Source of the DNA: Metridium senile
Taxonomy: Eukaryota; Cnidaria; Anthozoa; Actiniaria; Metridiidae
Length of the DNA: 64,000 bases
Assembly: GCA_949775045.1 (NCBI GenBank)
Contig: OX459105.1
Coordinates: 890,541-954,540 of the forward strand
Reading direction: 5' to 3'
The number at the start of each line of letters is the position of its first letter. The first letter of the stretch is position 1. A program made the position numbers and the translations under genes. The notes under the pieces are model-generated. The model saw only the letters and a list, made by a program, of their open reading frames with translations. It made no database searches and was not told the DNA's origin. Of this stretch, positions 23,967 to 34,965 are shown one piece after another.

Positions 23967-24252
23967 AGCTTAATAAAGCCTAGCATTCTATTGCATTTGA
24001 CACATTCTTTCTTCACAATGTCAAGTGAGGTCCCTTTTAAGTTGTACAGCCTCTCAGCACTGATACGTTTCCGACGTATGCGTAGATTTACGCATTTGGA
24101 TTGTTGAAAATGCAGCTTATTGGTCAATGACCAGTTGCAGAGAGAGTTCAGGTCTTCTTTTAAGACATGGCAGTCCTCAATCGTATGGATGGTATTATAG
24201 CATTTTGAGTCGTCTGCACACATCGCAAGTTTGGAAGATTTTATGACATTTT

Positions 24253-24930
24253 ATGACATTTTATCGTCAACTTCGACAGGATGAAGTCTCTAAACTCCCA
24301 AAAAACGTTAATTACGCAAAATTGAAGACCAATCTCGTAACGTGGTCTGTGGGATATTGTAATTCTGAAGGTCTTCGTGATCAGATAGCTCAAAAGCTTA
24401 CACAGTTTTTACCAATTTCCATCAACGGAAAATGCGCAAGTTTATTTCCAAAACGAAAAAAAGTACCGTCTTGTGGAAATCGTGGCAGTCCTGCATGCAC
24501 TCGGTGGTATAAGTCGACCAAGCTCTACTTAATTAACGACATGTCGTTCGAAAACAGTGTATGTAAGGATTATATGTACTGGAGTGCACCTCTAGATAAC
24601 GGAATGGTCCCCATAGTATATGGTCGATCCCAAACGTACTACAGAAAACTTGCAATTCCTGGATCTTATATCAATTTGTATGATTTCCCATCAATTGAAG
24701 CTCTTTCTAACTATATAAAGTATTCAGTAGATAAAAACGATACAGCATACAATGAGTATTTCACGTGGAGGACCAAGTATAAAGTCATTGATGAACCTCA
24801 CTTTGCTTGTCGTTTCTGTAAGAAACTTCACAATGAAACACTTCCTCCAAAAACTTACAACGATCTTGGCTCTTTTTATAGCAAGACTTGGTGCAATAAA
24901 TTTAAAGAGGGAGTAAAAAAGTATATTTGA
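24253..24930 (+). pseudogene. Alpha-1,3-fucosyltransferase (GT10) C-terminal fragment
   Basis: 225 codons. KTNLVTWSVGYCNSEGLRDQ, then KLYLINDMSFENSVCKDYMY (90-109), GMVPIVYGRSQTYY (117-130), PGSYINLYDFPSIEAL (136-151) and YNEYFTWRTKY (166-176) follow the GT10 GDP-fucose-binding domain in order. Two defects: the N-terminal half of the catalytic domain is absent (an in-frame stop lies 9 bp before the first ATG and a LINE relic ends just upstream), and the normal D-Y-x-T-E-K-x-(W/Y) segment reads D-Y-M-Y-W, a loss of about four residues including the GDP-contacting T-E-K. An acceptor-like TTCGACAG at 24272-24279 allows an upstream exon, so truncation is not certain, but the missing T-E-K argues for an inactive enzyme or pseudogene. 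Confidence 0.7.
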
Positions 24931-25394
24931 AGTTTATAGAGGAAGTAAGAAAGTTTAGTATATGCACACAATTCACAACCTCACAAGAACTCGTGCTCTT
25001 ATTGGTTCGCTATCTCGGAATATTAGACCATATCCAAAATTTATCCAATAAAATGTCGTTTTAAAAAATTGCAAGAATAAGGCTTAATCTGCCCACTTCT
25101 TACGCAGACCATTACTTAACAACTATTCGCCGAAGGGGAAGTGGTTATCGTGGGCGAAAATTTACCGTACGTGTTGCGAGTCTTCGACCGTTAGTAAACA
25201 TTTTATTGAATTAATTTTCTAAGCCATTGACTGGTTGATTACGCGAAAAGGGCCAATTTTGAATTTGCTAATTAAACTACAGCGTTGATAAAAGTTTTAG
25301 ACGAAATATCTCATTAGTAGTGTATCTGATAAAGTAAATGTGACCAATCGTCACGTGAGTGTTACCACGATAAAAACGCGTTTATTTCATAAAT
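24931..25394. other. No gene; MITE end remnant
   Basis: Contains the half-end CCCACTTCTTACGCAGACCA then TTACTTAA (25092-25120), related to 16024-16482, followed by ACTATTCGCCGAAGGGGAAG, a word shared with the MITE at 55728-55965. No ORF. Confidence 0.4.
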
Positions 25395-25690
25395 AATAAA
25401 TAATAATAATAATAACTTTATTTTATATAGCGACAATTACAAAAGCTCAACACCGCTTTACAATTTTAGAAGGACAAAAAAAATATGATTGATAAAATTC
25501 TATATACAGTACATGAAATGAAATCTAAGCTAAATCTATATAATTAATAAAAATGTTTTAAAAAGGAAAATAAATATAAATATAAACAAAGTTACTAAAT
25601 CTCATATTGTTCAGAGATATAAAAATGTATCGATATATGGAAATAATTAAAAACAACAAAATGATAAATAAAAACTACTGTAAAAGTTAC
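25395..25690 (-). mobile_element. Retroposon 3' end, minus strand
   Basis: TAATAATAATAATAACTTTA then TATATAGCGACAATTACAAA is the reverse of a GCGC..TATATA tail plus (ATT)n. The rest is AT-rich and non-coding. Confidence 0.5.
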
Positions 25691-25710
25691 TAAATACCCC
25701 ATGGTTAAAT

Positions 25711-26024
<314 letters not shown>

Positions 26025-26160
26025 AGGTAGATAGTTTATTAAAATTATTTGCAGCTCGAAAGCTTAATTACATAATTATATTATTTACAATTTTAAGAAT
26101 AATTAAGAACATATTAACAACACAATATAATATTATAACTTAGTCAGTTTATAGGAAAAA
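26025..26160 (-). mobile_element. Retroposon 3' end remnant
   Basis: GGTAGATAGTTTATTAAAAT resembles the start at 44954-44975 (GATAGATAGTTTATTAAGAA), both followed by AATTTACAAT-like sequence. They look like 3' ends of one LINE family on the minus strand. Confidence 0.4.
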
Positions 26161-26499
26161 TCTATAAAATACATGAAATATAATAATAAAAATGTAGTTT
26201 GAGGTATGCACAGAAAACAAACAAGGAAAGATCATCGCTGGCCATGATAGGTAAAAAACTAACTGATCGAAAACAGACACACATGGCCAGGATGAGCGAA
26301 TTCTTTGTTCGTTTTGTGCGCGCCAGCGGAACTTCATATTTACGGTTGTTTCGTAAATTATATTTGCTTACATGCCTTGCTAGTAAGAGATTACTAAGTT
26401 TGTGATTTTCATTATTCTCAATTGATGTAAAAAACGATTTACAAAGACAGTTATGATGGTCCTCTATCCCTTTAAGTCCCAGTCTTTCATCCCACTATT

Positions 26500-26575
26500 A
26501 TTCTTCAATGTTATTCTTCAATGTTTATTCTTCAATGTTTATTCTTCAATGTTTATTCTTCAATGTTTATTCTCC
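26500..26575. repeat. Short tandem repeat ATTCTTCAATGTTT
   Basis: Five near-identical tandem copies of a 14-15 bp unit (TTATTCTTCAATGTT). Confidence 0.85.
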
Positions 26576-26759
26576 TAAGATAGTTTGCACTAGTACAAGG
26601 AGATGAGAGTGAGGCAGTCACTGAGGGTGGTCACGGCCAGAGATTTGGTTACGTCCTCAGTGGTTCTTTTACGTCCACCTTGTAACATAGTCAGAGTGAA
26701 GGCAGACGGGACCTCCGGCTTTACGTCCTTATCCGAGAAGATATTATAATCACAGTCAG

Positions 26760-27240
26760 GTAGCATAATAGAGACAGCTCTCTTCTCTATTCTTCGGTTG
26801 CACGTGACGTCATCGATTTTTTTATTTGGGAAATATTAGTTATATTTACTTCTGGCAGTAATACTCTTTAGAGCTCCCCTAAACGAATATTTGTGCTAAA
26901 TCTTGTGTCTTTGCTGTGTTTTGGTTTCGTAATATAAGCGAGACAATTTGTGTCACGCAACTCTAGTCACGCATCTTTAGTAGTCGAAAATCAAGCTAGA
27001 TTCATGTCAGTTTAGTATTTATCGGTGTTTGAAAAACATTCAAAACCTTAGAATTATCATTAGAAAGCTTAATTACTGGCTTTTTTGCCGTAAATGTAAG
27101 GAATTTTTGGGGTTTTGCGAAGTTCGGCTTTTGGCCGCCATGTTGCAGAGGGACACCAACATGGCGGCGCCAAGTAGAGGGGAGATTTGTATGAGCATGC
27201 GCGACTTTGTCGACCTTGTCCGATAGCCATCAAAGATGGG
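26760..27240 (+). promoter_or_regulatory. Possible promoter region of hypothetical gene
   Basis: TGCACGTGACGTCATCG (about 26800-26816) overlaps an E-box and a CRE. 27134-27172 holds two opposed YY1-like sites, GCCGCCATGTTG and CAACATGGCGGC, on an inverted repeat. Such sites cluster at metazoan promoters. The nearest coding exon downstream is at 27831-27939. This is an inference only. Confidence 0.25.
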
Positions 27241-27830
27241 TAATGTTTACTTTTTTAAATATCGTTTATCGTCGTTGTTTTCTTGCTTGGATAGCCGTAA
27301 ATTAGCATTAGAAGCTTTTTAGATCCTTCTTTGACACGGAGAATGAGGACGTTCATTGAAAATGTTACATGTATCGGGGTCAGAAGTAAGCAAATTAAAA
27401 TTAATACGAGGCTTAACATTGTTATTGAGTGGATGGTAAGTTAGATACATTAAGTCGATTCCAGACCCTTTACTCTGTTTCCTGTCCGTGAGGCCTAGTG
27501 TTTAACTTCTACTAATTAGTTTTCCAAATAATCCATTCGTGTGGTATTTAGAACAATAGGAGATTAGTCAATTGTTGCTCCTCCGTTCTTCATAGTACAG
27601 CGACCCAAACAAAACACTACCCATCGCCGACACAAACTCACCGAGTATTGGACTTTAGGTGTGCTATTCAAGTCGATAAACGAGTTTTATTCTATCAAAG
27701 GATTCGATAAGTTTTGAATGTTGTCTGGTACTTAATATAATTTAAACTGACGCAGGTTTTGGACACGGACGTAACGATTCGTACGTGACAGACTTTATCT
27801 AATTAATCTGGATTATTCTTGACACAAAGA

Positions 27831-27939
27831 GAAGTAAAGGAGTCTAAAGAGCTTTGTAAATATGCAGATTTAACTATTAAACAGTACACAGAATCAAGAA
27901 GACATGTAATGGAGCTCACTCTCAATCCTAGTATACAAG
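27831..27939 (+). CDS. Hypothetical two-exon protein, exon 1
   Basis: An open frame reads VKESKELCKYADLTIKQYTE then SRRHVMELTLNPSIQ and stops at a consensus donor (CAAG|GTAAAT) with one spare base. The acceptor at 30019 has the matching phase, so the two join as ...NPSIQ-E-MTSKDLLTK. The first in-frame ATG is at 27909; the frame is open further 5', so the true start or an upstream exon is undecided. No family recognised. The intron (about 2.1 kb) is filled with satellites and a MITE. Confidence 0.4.
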
Positions 27940-28127
27940 GTAAATGAAATATATCAAATGCAATAAAAATAAACACCTCTACCTGTGTGTTTTATTTTAC
28001 ATTCCGGCTGTGAAGTTTCAGGCAATTTGCTTCAATATGGAATGAATATTTATGGCTGCTGTTCCCCAGCGTAAAAAACACACGGGTAGAGACGTTTATT
28101 TTTAAATACTACGCAGTTTACTCGCTA

Positions 28128-28370
28128 GTTTCCATTTGTTAAAATGTATGATAATTAACTATAGCGGTTTAATTAGTGTGGACTACGTCAGTGTTTCTAA
28201 GGAAACAATTGGAGTAAAAATGTACGATAACTAGCAGTTAAACTAGTGTGGACTGCGTCAGTGTTTCAAAGGAAGCAATTGGAGTAAAAATGTACGATAA
28301 CTAGCAGTTAAACTAGTGTGGACTACGTCAGTGTTTCAAAGGAACACCAGATTTGCTTTTTCGTGTTCAT
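28128..28370. repeat. 70-bp satellite, left block (3 copies)
   Basis: Unit AACTAGCGGTTAAACTAGTG then TGGACT(G/A)CGTCAGTGTTTCT then AAGGAAACAATTGGAGTAAA. The same unit resumes at 29290. Confidence 0.85.
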
Positions 28371-28429
28371 GGTCAACTGCACTTGTAGTTGTTCCTCAAA
28401 TAACTAAGTGAATCATGATCACTGCAAAA

Positions 28430-29215
28430 ACGACTGAGTAGTGGTTATTCAAATAACTGAGTAAGACCCCGTCTACACGGATCCGGATACTTTTGAAACC
28501 GCATACTTTTTGATGCGAGTCGGCCTATCGTCCACACGAATCCAGTGAATCCGGTCACCGAAACCGCATAATTTTACTTGAATCCTCCGGATACGCGGAT
28601 TCGTGTGGACGCAAATATTTCTATGCGCTTTAAGCCGGATCGGATTCGTGTAGACGAGGCCTAAATCAATGAGTAAATCAATGCATCCACAGCTACTCAC
28701 TGCAAAAACGACTGAGTAGTGGTCACTCAAATAACTGAGTAAATCAATGCATCCACAGTTACACACTGCAAAACGAATGAGTATATAGTGGTTACTCAAA
28801 TAACTGAATAAATCAAGACATCCACTGCAAAATTAAAACGGACTGTCTATTGGCCACTCTTATAACTGAGTAAATCAAGACATCCACTGCAAAATTAAAA
28901 CGGACTGTCTATTGGCCACTCTTATAACTGAGTAAATCAAGACATCCACTGCAAAATTAAAACGGACTGTCTATTGGCCACTCTTATAACTGAGTAAATC
29001 AAGACATCCACTGCAAAATTAAAACGGACTGTCTATTGGCCACTCTTATAACTGAGTAAATCAAGACATCCACTGCAAAATTAAAACGGACTGTCTATTG
29101 GCCACTCTTATAACTGAGTAAATCAAGACATCCACTGCAAAATTAAAACGGACTGTCTATTGGCCACTCTTATAACTGAGTAAATCTGAGTAAATCAATG
29201 AGTCCACAATTAATC
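28430..29215. repeat. 62-bp satellite (AACTGAGTAAATCAAGACAT)
   Basis: From about 28800 to 29180 at least six nearly identical 62-bp units (AACTGAGTAAATCAAGACAT, CCACTGCAAAATTAAAACGG, ACTGTCTATTGGCCACTCTT). Diverged ~58-65 bp relatives extend left to about 28430. The array sits between the two blocks of the 70-bp satellite. Confidence 0.9.
28465..28661. mobile_element. MITE with TAA target duplication (PIF/Harbinger-like)
   Basis: Ends GACCCCGTCTACACGGATCC and the inverted TCGTGTAGACGAGGCC, with inner words GGATTCGTGTGGACG. TAA flanks both sides (28462-28464, 28662-28664). Removing the element and one TAA restores the satellite phrase ACTGAGTAAATCAATG, so the insertion is precise. A 3-bp TAA duplication is typical of PIF/Harbinger. 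Confidence 0.8.
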
Positions 29216-29289
29216 GCTCATAAAATTTATACATCTACAGTCATTTCTATAGTCTGCAAAAACGACGAAATTTTTAAAATAACTGAATA

Positions 29290-29795
29290 AATTACAGCGT
29301 AATGTACGATAACTAGCGGTTAAACTAGTGTGGACTGCGTCAGTGTCTCTAAGAAAACAATTGGAGTAAAAATGTATGATAACTAGCGGTTAAACTAGTG
29401 TGGACTGCGTCGGTGTCTCTTAAGGCAACAATTGTAGTAAAAATGTATGATAACTAGCGGTTAAACTAGTGTGGACTGCGTCGGTGTTTCTAAGGCAACA
29501 ATTGTAGTAAAAATGTATGATAACTAGCGGTTAAACTAGTGTGGACTGCGTCGGTGTTTCTAAGGCAACAATTGGAGTAAAAATGTATGATAACTAGCGG
29601 TTAAACTAGTGTGGACTGCGTCAGTGTCTCTAAGAAAACAATTGGAGTAAAAATGTGTGATAACTAGCGGTTAAACTAGTGTGGACTGCGTCGGTGTCTC
29701 TAAGGCAACAATTGTAGAAAAATGTATGATAACTAGCGGTTAAACTAGTGTGGACTGCGTCAGTGTTTCTAAGGAAACAAGGAACAATTGAAGTA
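29290..29795. repeat. 70-bp satellite, right block (about 7 copies)
   Basis: Unit AACTAGCGGTTAAACTAGTG, TGGACTGCGTCGGTGTTTCT, AAGGCAACAATTGTAGTAAA, AATGTATGAT. Related in reverse complement to the 95-bp unit at 42510-42800 and 52645-53310. Confidence 0.9.
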
Positions 29796-30019
29796 CGGGC
29801 TCAGTCGTTTAATTTGGCAATGAGTAACTGTGGAAGCATCGATTTACTTAGTGTTTTGAGCAACCACTACTCATTCGTTTTTGCAATCGGAGTAAAACCG
29901 TAAACCTAATATGGACGATACCGGCTTTGCGCTTGAATAAGCAATCAGTTTGGTTGTTATAAATAGCTGTTTAGTTCTAAACTGATAGACTCTATTTTTG
30001 TTCTAAAAGCTCTCTTTAG

Positions 30020-30351
30020 AAATGACTTCTAAAGATTTGTTAACAAAAGCGACACAAGCTGTACTAGGTTCAAATGACTATGAGATTAGAGAGACAGAAT
30101 TACCGACATCTTTTGCATGCTTCATAGTGAGAACTAAAAATATAACTCCACTGGTTTCACGTTATGTATCACCGCTGTGCTATTTGACAAAGGGCGTATT
30201 TGCACAGGCTGAGCCTCGATTTGTTGTCAAAATATTCACAAAGCCCAAGCCAGGCAAGAAACAATATTATCGCCAAGCAATAGAAAACACATTTGAATTG
30301 AGGCTTGGCCTGAGCAGTGCTCCTTTTGGGCTCCTTCTGTGTGTACTGTAA
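30020..30351 (+). CDS. Hypothetical two-exon protein, exon 2
   Basis: After the acceptor CTCTCTTTAG, 110 codons to a TAA at 30349-30351: EMTSKDLLTKATQAVLGSND, YEIRETELPTSFACFIVRTK, then a basic PKPGKKQYYRQAIE stretch. Globular-looking, no signal peptide or membrane segment, no motif recognised. A MITE starts 45 bp after the stop. Confidence 0.4.
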
Positions 30352-30395
30352 ACCTATTGTATTCTTTGTTAGCTTCGTTCTTTGTTTAATTTATA

Positions 30396-30570
30396 CCTAA
30401 TTGCAAGAAAGTTGAAAAAAGAACATTTGTATTTAGTGTGTTAGGAATAAATTAAAAGTACAAAAGAAAGAGTTCAGCTTCAGTGATCATCTTTTGTACC
30501 TTTAATTTATTCCTAACCCACCAAATACAAATGTTCTTTTTTCGTATGACAACGTTCTTGCAATTAGGTG
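30396..30570. mobile_element. MITE family 1, second copy
   Basis: CCTAATTGCAAGAA at the left and TTCTTGCAATTAGGTG at the right, TA on both flanks. The interior palindrome (AATAAATTAAAAGTACAAAAG / CTTTTGTACCTTTAATTTATT) is related to 4136-4250. Confidence 0.75.
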
Positions 30571-30685
30571 TAAGTCTTTTGTTGTTGCTATTGATTTACG
30601 TAGACTGTGCCCGGTACACAGAGAAGGTGCCTCCTTTTGGTCAAATAGTACAGCGGTTCTAGATAACATGAAACTGGTCTATATA

Positions 30686-30925
30686 AGGTAGTCGTACCTA
30701 TTATCGCGTACATCCTATTATCGTGCTTTTCGTAAAAAAAAACAATATATATATTCTATTTTGCGTAAACGTTTATTAAAAAAAGAGGACCAAAAAAGTT
30801 GGTTGCAACAGAATAAGCAGCCATAATTGCTTTAATTAATTTGAAGCATTTGTTTTAGAAGATATACATTATTTTTTACCAAAAGCACGATAATAGGATA
30901 TGCGCGATAATAGGTACGACTACCT
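30686..30925. mobile_element. Palindromic MITE family 2 (AGGTAGTCGTACCTATTATC), copy 1
   Basis: AGGTAGTCGTACCTATTATC GCG... is mirrored at the right end; arms about 55 bp, TA target duplication on both sides. The copy at 51158-51388 has the same ends and a recognisable interior (GGCTGCTTAT, GTTGCAACCAAC). Confidence 0.85.
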
Positions 30926-31140
30926 TACTGTCAGCTCAATTAACGTTGATCAGCTGGTCCCGTACATTTAAATCAGTGTATGGTCAGTTCTTATTGCTTT
31001 AAAGATGTGTATTTCGACAGGGCCACAGGTAAAAAGGAAATTTGATGTTTACTGATTATAGACTTTTATTACGTTTTAATTTCTGGAATTATCGTATCTT
31101 GCCACGGGCACTGCATCACTAGATTAACGGTTTTTTTTTA

Positions 31141-31173
31141 CTCCGACGAAGGGCTAAAGCTCGAAACGTCAGC
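31141..31173 (+). other. Conserved hairpin GACGAAGGGCTAAAGCTCGA, copy 1
   Basis: CTCCGACGAAGGGCTAAAGC then TCGAAACGTCAGC can fold GACG/CGTC and GGGC/GCTC stems around TAAA. Identical motifs occur at 42466-42497 and 52597-52628. The GACGA...GAAAC arrangement resembles a hammerhead ribozyme core. Confidence 0.6.
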
Positions 31174-31797
31174 AAAGTTAAGTTAAGTTATTTGATGGGG
31201 TTGATCAGTCGATTAAGTTTGCTCGATATTTTCTTTCGTTCTCAAGTAGTGCACGACAATTTTTTTAAAAGATTGCGGGTTTTTTTTTTGTGATAATTTT
31301 TTCAGGATCGAGACCTTGCTTGTTATTTTTTTTGGGGGGGGGAGGGGGTTGGGGGGTAAATTTTAACCTACCCCATAATCGAATATCTGAATGGTCCGTA
31401 CCTTAAAGTTTAAAAATCGTCCGTTCTGCGTCCTTTCAAAAGATCTTCTGGTATCTTTTAGGGGTGCGGGAGACGTTTCGAGCGCTAATAAGGGTCTGTA
31501 ACGCAGGCTACCCCCTCACGGGCAGTTTTATGTTCAAATTGTGATTTCTACCAAATGTTTTGGTTTGAGCATTTCAAAAGGTTTGGAGTAAGCGTACTAA
31601 AAGCCTTTTAAAATCGTTTTAATGTTGTTATTTTAATCTCGATATTATTTTGTCATTGTAAATAAACTAGCTAGCTAGTACTGATGTAAATATACAGATA
31701 AATTATAAATTATAAATTATAATTATAAATTTAAGTAATAAGTAATAAGTAATTGGCCATTGGTCTGACAAATATTTAGTTTTAACAAATAGAAATC
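31174..31797. other. No gene; short G-rich tract
   Basis: GGGGGGGGGAGGGGGTTGGG near 31334-31355 and tandem ATAAATTAT words near 31696-31730. Nothing else recognised. Confidence 0.35.
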
Positions 31798-31799
31798 TA

Positions 31800-32199
31800 T
31801 AGACCACTTTCATAATACCATTATATGTACCGGAAAATGATTTTTCAAGTAAACACATTTTTTAATATTTTAGCACTGTGATATGAAAGAACCACCTGAA
31901 ATAGGCATGTTTGGAAGGTTTTAATGCTTTGGCTAAAATACCAAAGAAGTTATAATATATGCTCAATAAAAAATGTAGAGATTTGTATAAAATTTTCTGC
32001 TGAGGCCTTTGATGCCTCGTTTTGGTGTTTTTCTGATTTTTCAAACTCTTATAGCTTCTTGCAAATTTAATCGTTTTTTCTCAAACTTTCACAAGTTATT
32101 GTTATGGTGAATGTCTATCATATGATAGCTTTCTTTTTATCAAAACATCAATTTTAAAAATTATGATAATTAGTGGCGGCCATTTATGAAAGTGGTCTA
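31800..32199 (+). mobile_element. 400-bp element with TAGACCACTTTCAT ends, copy 1
   Basis: The ends TAGACCACTTTCAT and ATGAAAGTGGTCTA are inverted repeats flanked by TA. The interior (TTTAGCACTGTGATATGAAA, GAACCACCTGAAATAGGCAT, GATGCCTCGTTTTGGTGTTT) is homologous, in reverse, to 54369-54713. No ORF. Confidence 0.85.
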
Positions 32200-33550
32200 T
32201 AATTAACTGAGATGGATTGATAATAGGATGGAAGATTGGATTGATAGATAGATGGATGGGTGGCCATGGATGGATGATGACTGGATGGATGGATAAATAA
32301 ATGGATGGATGGATGGAAAATTGACTGAAAGAACGAATGAACGAACGAACAAATAAAGTGGTTGGATGGGTGGATGGACTTAAAAAATGACACTAGAGTA
32401 GTTTTATGCGGAATGAACGACTGAACGAACAAATGGAATGAATGGATGAGTGGATGGATGAATGGATGGATGAAAAAATGATTGAATAGATTTATGGGTA
32501 ATGAACGAATGAATGGAGTGGTTGGATGAATAGATGAATGGATGGATGAATTAACAAATGAACGAATGAATGAATGGATGGGTGGATGGGTGGATGGATG
32601 GACTTAAAAAATGACACTAGAGTAGTTTTATGCGGAATGAACGACTGAACGAACAAATGGAATGAATGGATGAGTGGATGGATGAATGGATGGATGAAAA
32701 AATGATTGAATAGATTTATGGGTAATGAACGAATGAATGGAGTGGTTGGATGAATAGATGAATGGATGGATGAATTAACAAATGAACGAATGAATGAATG
32801 GATGGATGAATGGATGGATGAAAAAATGACTGAATAGATTTATGGGTAATGAACGAATCAATGGAGTGGATGGATCGATGAATGGATGGAAAGATGGATG
32901 AATTAACAAATGAACGAATGAATGGAGTGGATGGATCGATAAATGGATGGAAAGATGGATGAATTAACAAATGAACGAATGAATGGAGTGGATGGATCGA
33001 TAAATGGATGGAAAGATGGATGAATTAACAAATGAACGAATGAATGGAGTGGATGGATCGATGAATGGATGGAAAGATGGATGAATTAACAAATGAACGA
33101 ATGAATGGAGTGGATGGATCGATGAATGGATGGAAAGATGGATGAATTAACAAATGAATGAATGAATGGAGTGGATGGATCGATGAATGGATGGAAAGAT
33201 GGATGAATTAACAAATGAATGAATGAATGGAGTGGATGGATCGATGAATGGATGGAAAGATGGATGAATTAACAAATGAACGAATGAATGGAGTGCATGG
33301 ATCGATGAATGGATGGAAAGATGGATGAATTAACAAATGAACGAATGAATGGAGTGGATGGATCGATGAATTAACAAACGAATGAACAAATGGAGTGGTT
33401 GGATGAATGGATGGATGAAAAATGAATGAATGGCATTGATTAATGAACTAACATACGAACGAATGAATGGATTGGATGATCATGAATGAATGAATGAGAA
33501 ATGAATGATCGATTAGATGAAAAGATAAATTTATGACGAAATAAACGAAC
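32200..33550. repeat. GGAT-type minisatellite with higher-order units
   Basis: Words GGATGGATGAAT/GAACGAAT throughout. Around 32378-32700 a 223-bp unit is repeated; from about 32855 to 33370 a ~61-bp unit (GGAGTGGATGGATCGATGAA...) occurs about eight times. The minus-strand HPSIHPF-like ORFs are by-products. Confidence 0.95.
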
Positions 33551-33895
33551 GAACTAAAGATAAAATTTATAAATACATATAAATAAAACCCTTGCGGTCG
33601 TATAGCGGTTCGTCCACCATTCGATAAACACTAATCTATCAAAATCGATCCCTCTAGATCTGTATTGAAGTCTACTGATAAAAAACTGATGGCACACTGA
33701 CTCAGACTCTTCACCTCTCACTACAAGGAGAGCCGAAATGTCTCCTATAAACCCTTAAATTACCAAGCGCTTAACAATTAAAATCCCGATGTTTTGTCAT
33801 ATTGTTTTGAGAAAAGCTGAAAAGGGCACACTTAGAGCCCATTAAGTTGTGGCTTAAGTAGATTTTCTAAAGCCTTATTATCGAGTCTTGTAGAC
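33551..33895. other. No feature seen
   Basis: Unique-looking sequence without ORF or repeat that I can support. Confidence 0.3.
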
Positions 33896-34222
33896 CACAG
33901 TGGTCAAACGACTACGCATGCGTGGACAAATTTTCAAGCCGGTAAATTTGCCATTGTAAACATAAGGAATTTTGGTCTATGTAGTCTTTGAAGTCGATTT
34001 ATTAGACATTCCCTGAATCAGAAAAGCTTGAATTTCCTTGTTAACAACCTTTGTTATATCGTGAAGCTGCCGTTAATTAAAACATTTGTATTTTTTTTTT
34101 ATATTCTTAGAAAACAGCGATGAAAGCCGTCTTTTCCATAGTTTTTTTTACGTACGAATGTTGGAAAATTGAAACTGATTGATATTTATTTTTTCGCGCA
34201 TGCGTGGTCGTTTGGTTGCTAT
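33896..34222 (+). mobile_element. Element with GTCAAACGACTACGCATGCG ends, copy 1
   Basis: The left CACAGTGGTCAAACGACTAC GCATGCG and right CGCGCATGCGTGGTCGTTTG are imperfect inverted repeats. Interior words (GGTAAATTTGCC, CTTGAATTTCCTTGT, AACCTTTGTTATAT, GTGAAGCT) are collinear with 55063-55477. Confidence 0.8.
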
Positions 34223-34629
34223 GTTATCTTGCTTTGGATTTGCCTATCTGATCTCACATGATCTTGGTTTTGGCATGTACATGTTTGATGGTTTTTGTGT
34301 TAAACGGATGCGCTAATATTACATAATCAGTATATCTTTGGCTACCTCGAAGCTTACTCTATATCGTATCATCAGCAGCAGAAAGGATATCGTAAATCGA
34401 CGTTTAAGCCAAGTTTCAAGTAAGCTAATATCGTTCACATATTGGTATTTGAATATTTTTTGCTGTGATTATATATACTGAATTTTGATTATATATGATA
34501 CTGTCTGGGAAATACGGCAAAATGTTCTTTTTATCAGTAATTTGATTTAGAAAAACCAGAGTTCTGCCATCGTGTTTTGTCTTACCGCTGACCAATATTT
34601 ATGAATGAATTTTGTATTTGTCAATAATG
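34223..34629. other. No gene seen
   Basis: GATTATATATGATAC-type words here recur at 34923-34940, on the far side of the 34630-34891 palindrome, suggesting that element split an older repeat. Confidence 0.35.
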
Positions 34630-34891
34630 GTTGTCACAGCTTAGCATCAAGCATGTATCAACCAAGACCGAAATTTTTGCTGGTTTTGCTGCTGGTAATG
34701 TATTGAAATCAGACTTGTTTTCAACATAATTCCGGATTGTAATAAAATTTACACGCATGTGAAAATACTCACATTTTAATATTAGTGCTAGATTTTTAGA
34801 AAGTAGGTCTAATTTCAATACATTGGTAGCACAAAAACGCCAGTATTCATTTCGGTCTTGGTGTGTTGTTTGTTGCTTAAGCTGTGACAAC
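34630..34891. mobile_element. Palindromic MITE (GTTGTCACAGCTTA ends)
   Basis: GTTGTCACAGCTTA at the left, TAAGCTGTGACAAC at the right; inner matches (CCAAGACCGAAAT, TGTATTGAAATCAGAC) make most of it self-complementary. Confidence 0.8.
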
Positions 34892-34965
34892 GTTTTTTAA
34901 ATATGTGCATGTATACCGAATTTGATTATATATGACACCGAATCGGGCCAAGGGAACACAGCAGA

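Larger units (their letters stand above)
23131..24223 (-). mobile_element. Degraded LINE reverse transcriptase fragment
   Basis: Minus strand: CADDSKCYNTIHTIEDCHVL and KEDLNSLCNWSLTNKLHFQQ (24223-24100) are the RT segment around the FADD box. Further on, remnants such as EKIQRIRGATRFICK near 23510-23470 and LTLTYSAQKRHF near 23310 follow in the order expected of a CR1/Rex-like ORF. The coding sequence is interrupted by the palindromes at 23655-23966. It ends about 30 bp from the fucosyltransferase fragment. Confidence 0.6.

Noticed and set aside
28780..29200. CRISPR-like regular repeats
   Set aside because: Units are contiguous 62-bp tandem copies without unique spacers, in a eukaryotic genome; a satellite, not a CRISPR array.
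32184..32970. Minus-strand [13 protein letters not shown] ORFs (also 40219-40419, 41657-42019)
   Set aside because: By-products of GGATGAAT minisatellites; the frame follows the repeat and changes wherever the unit length changes.
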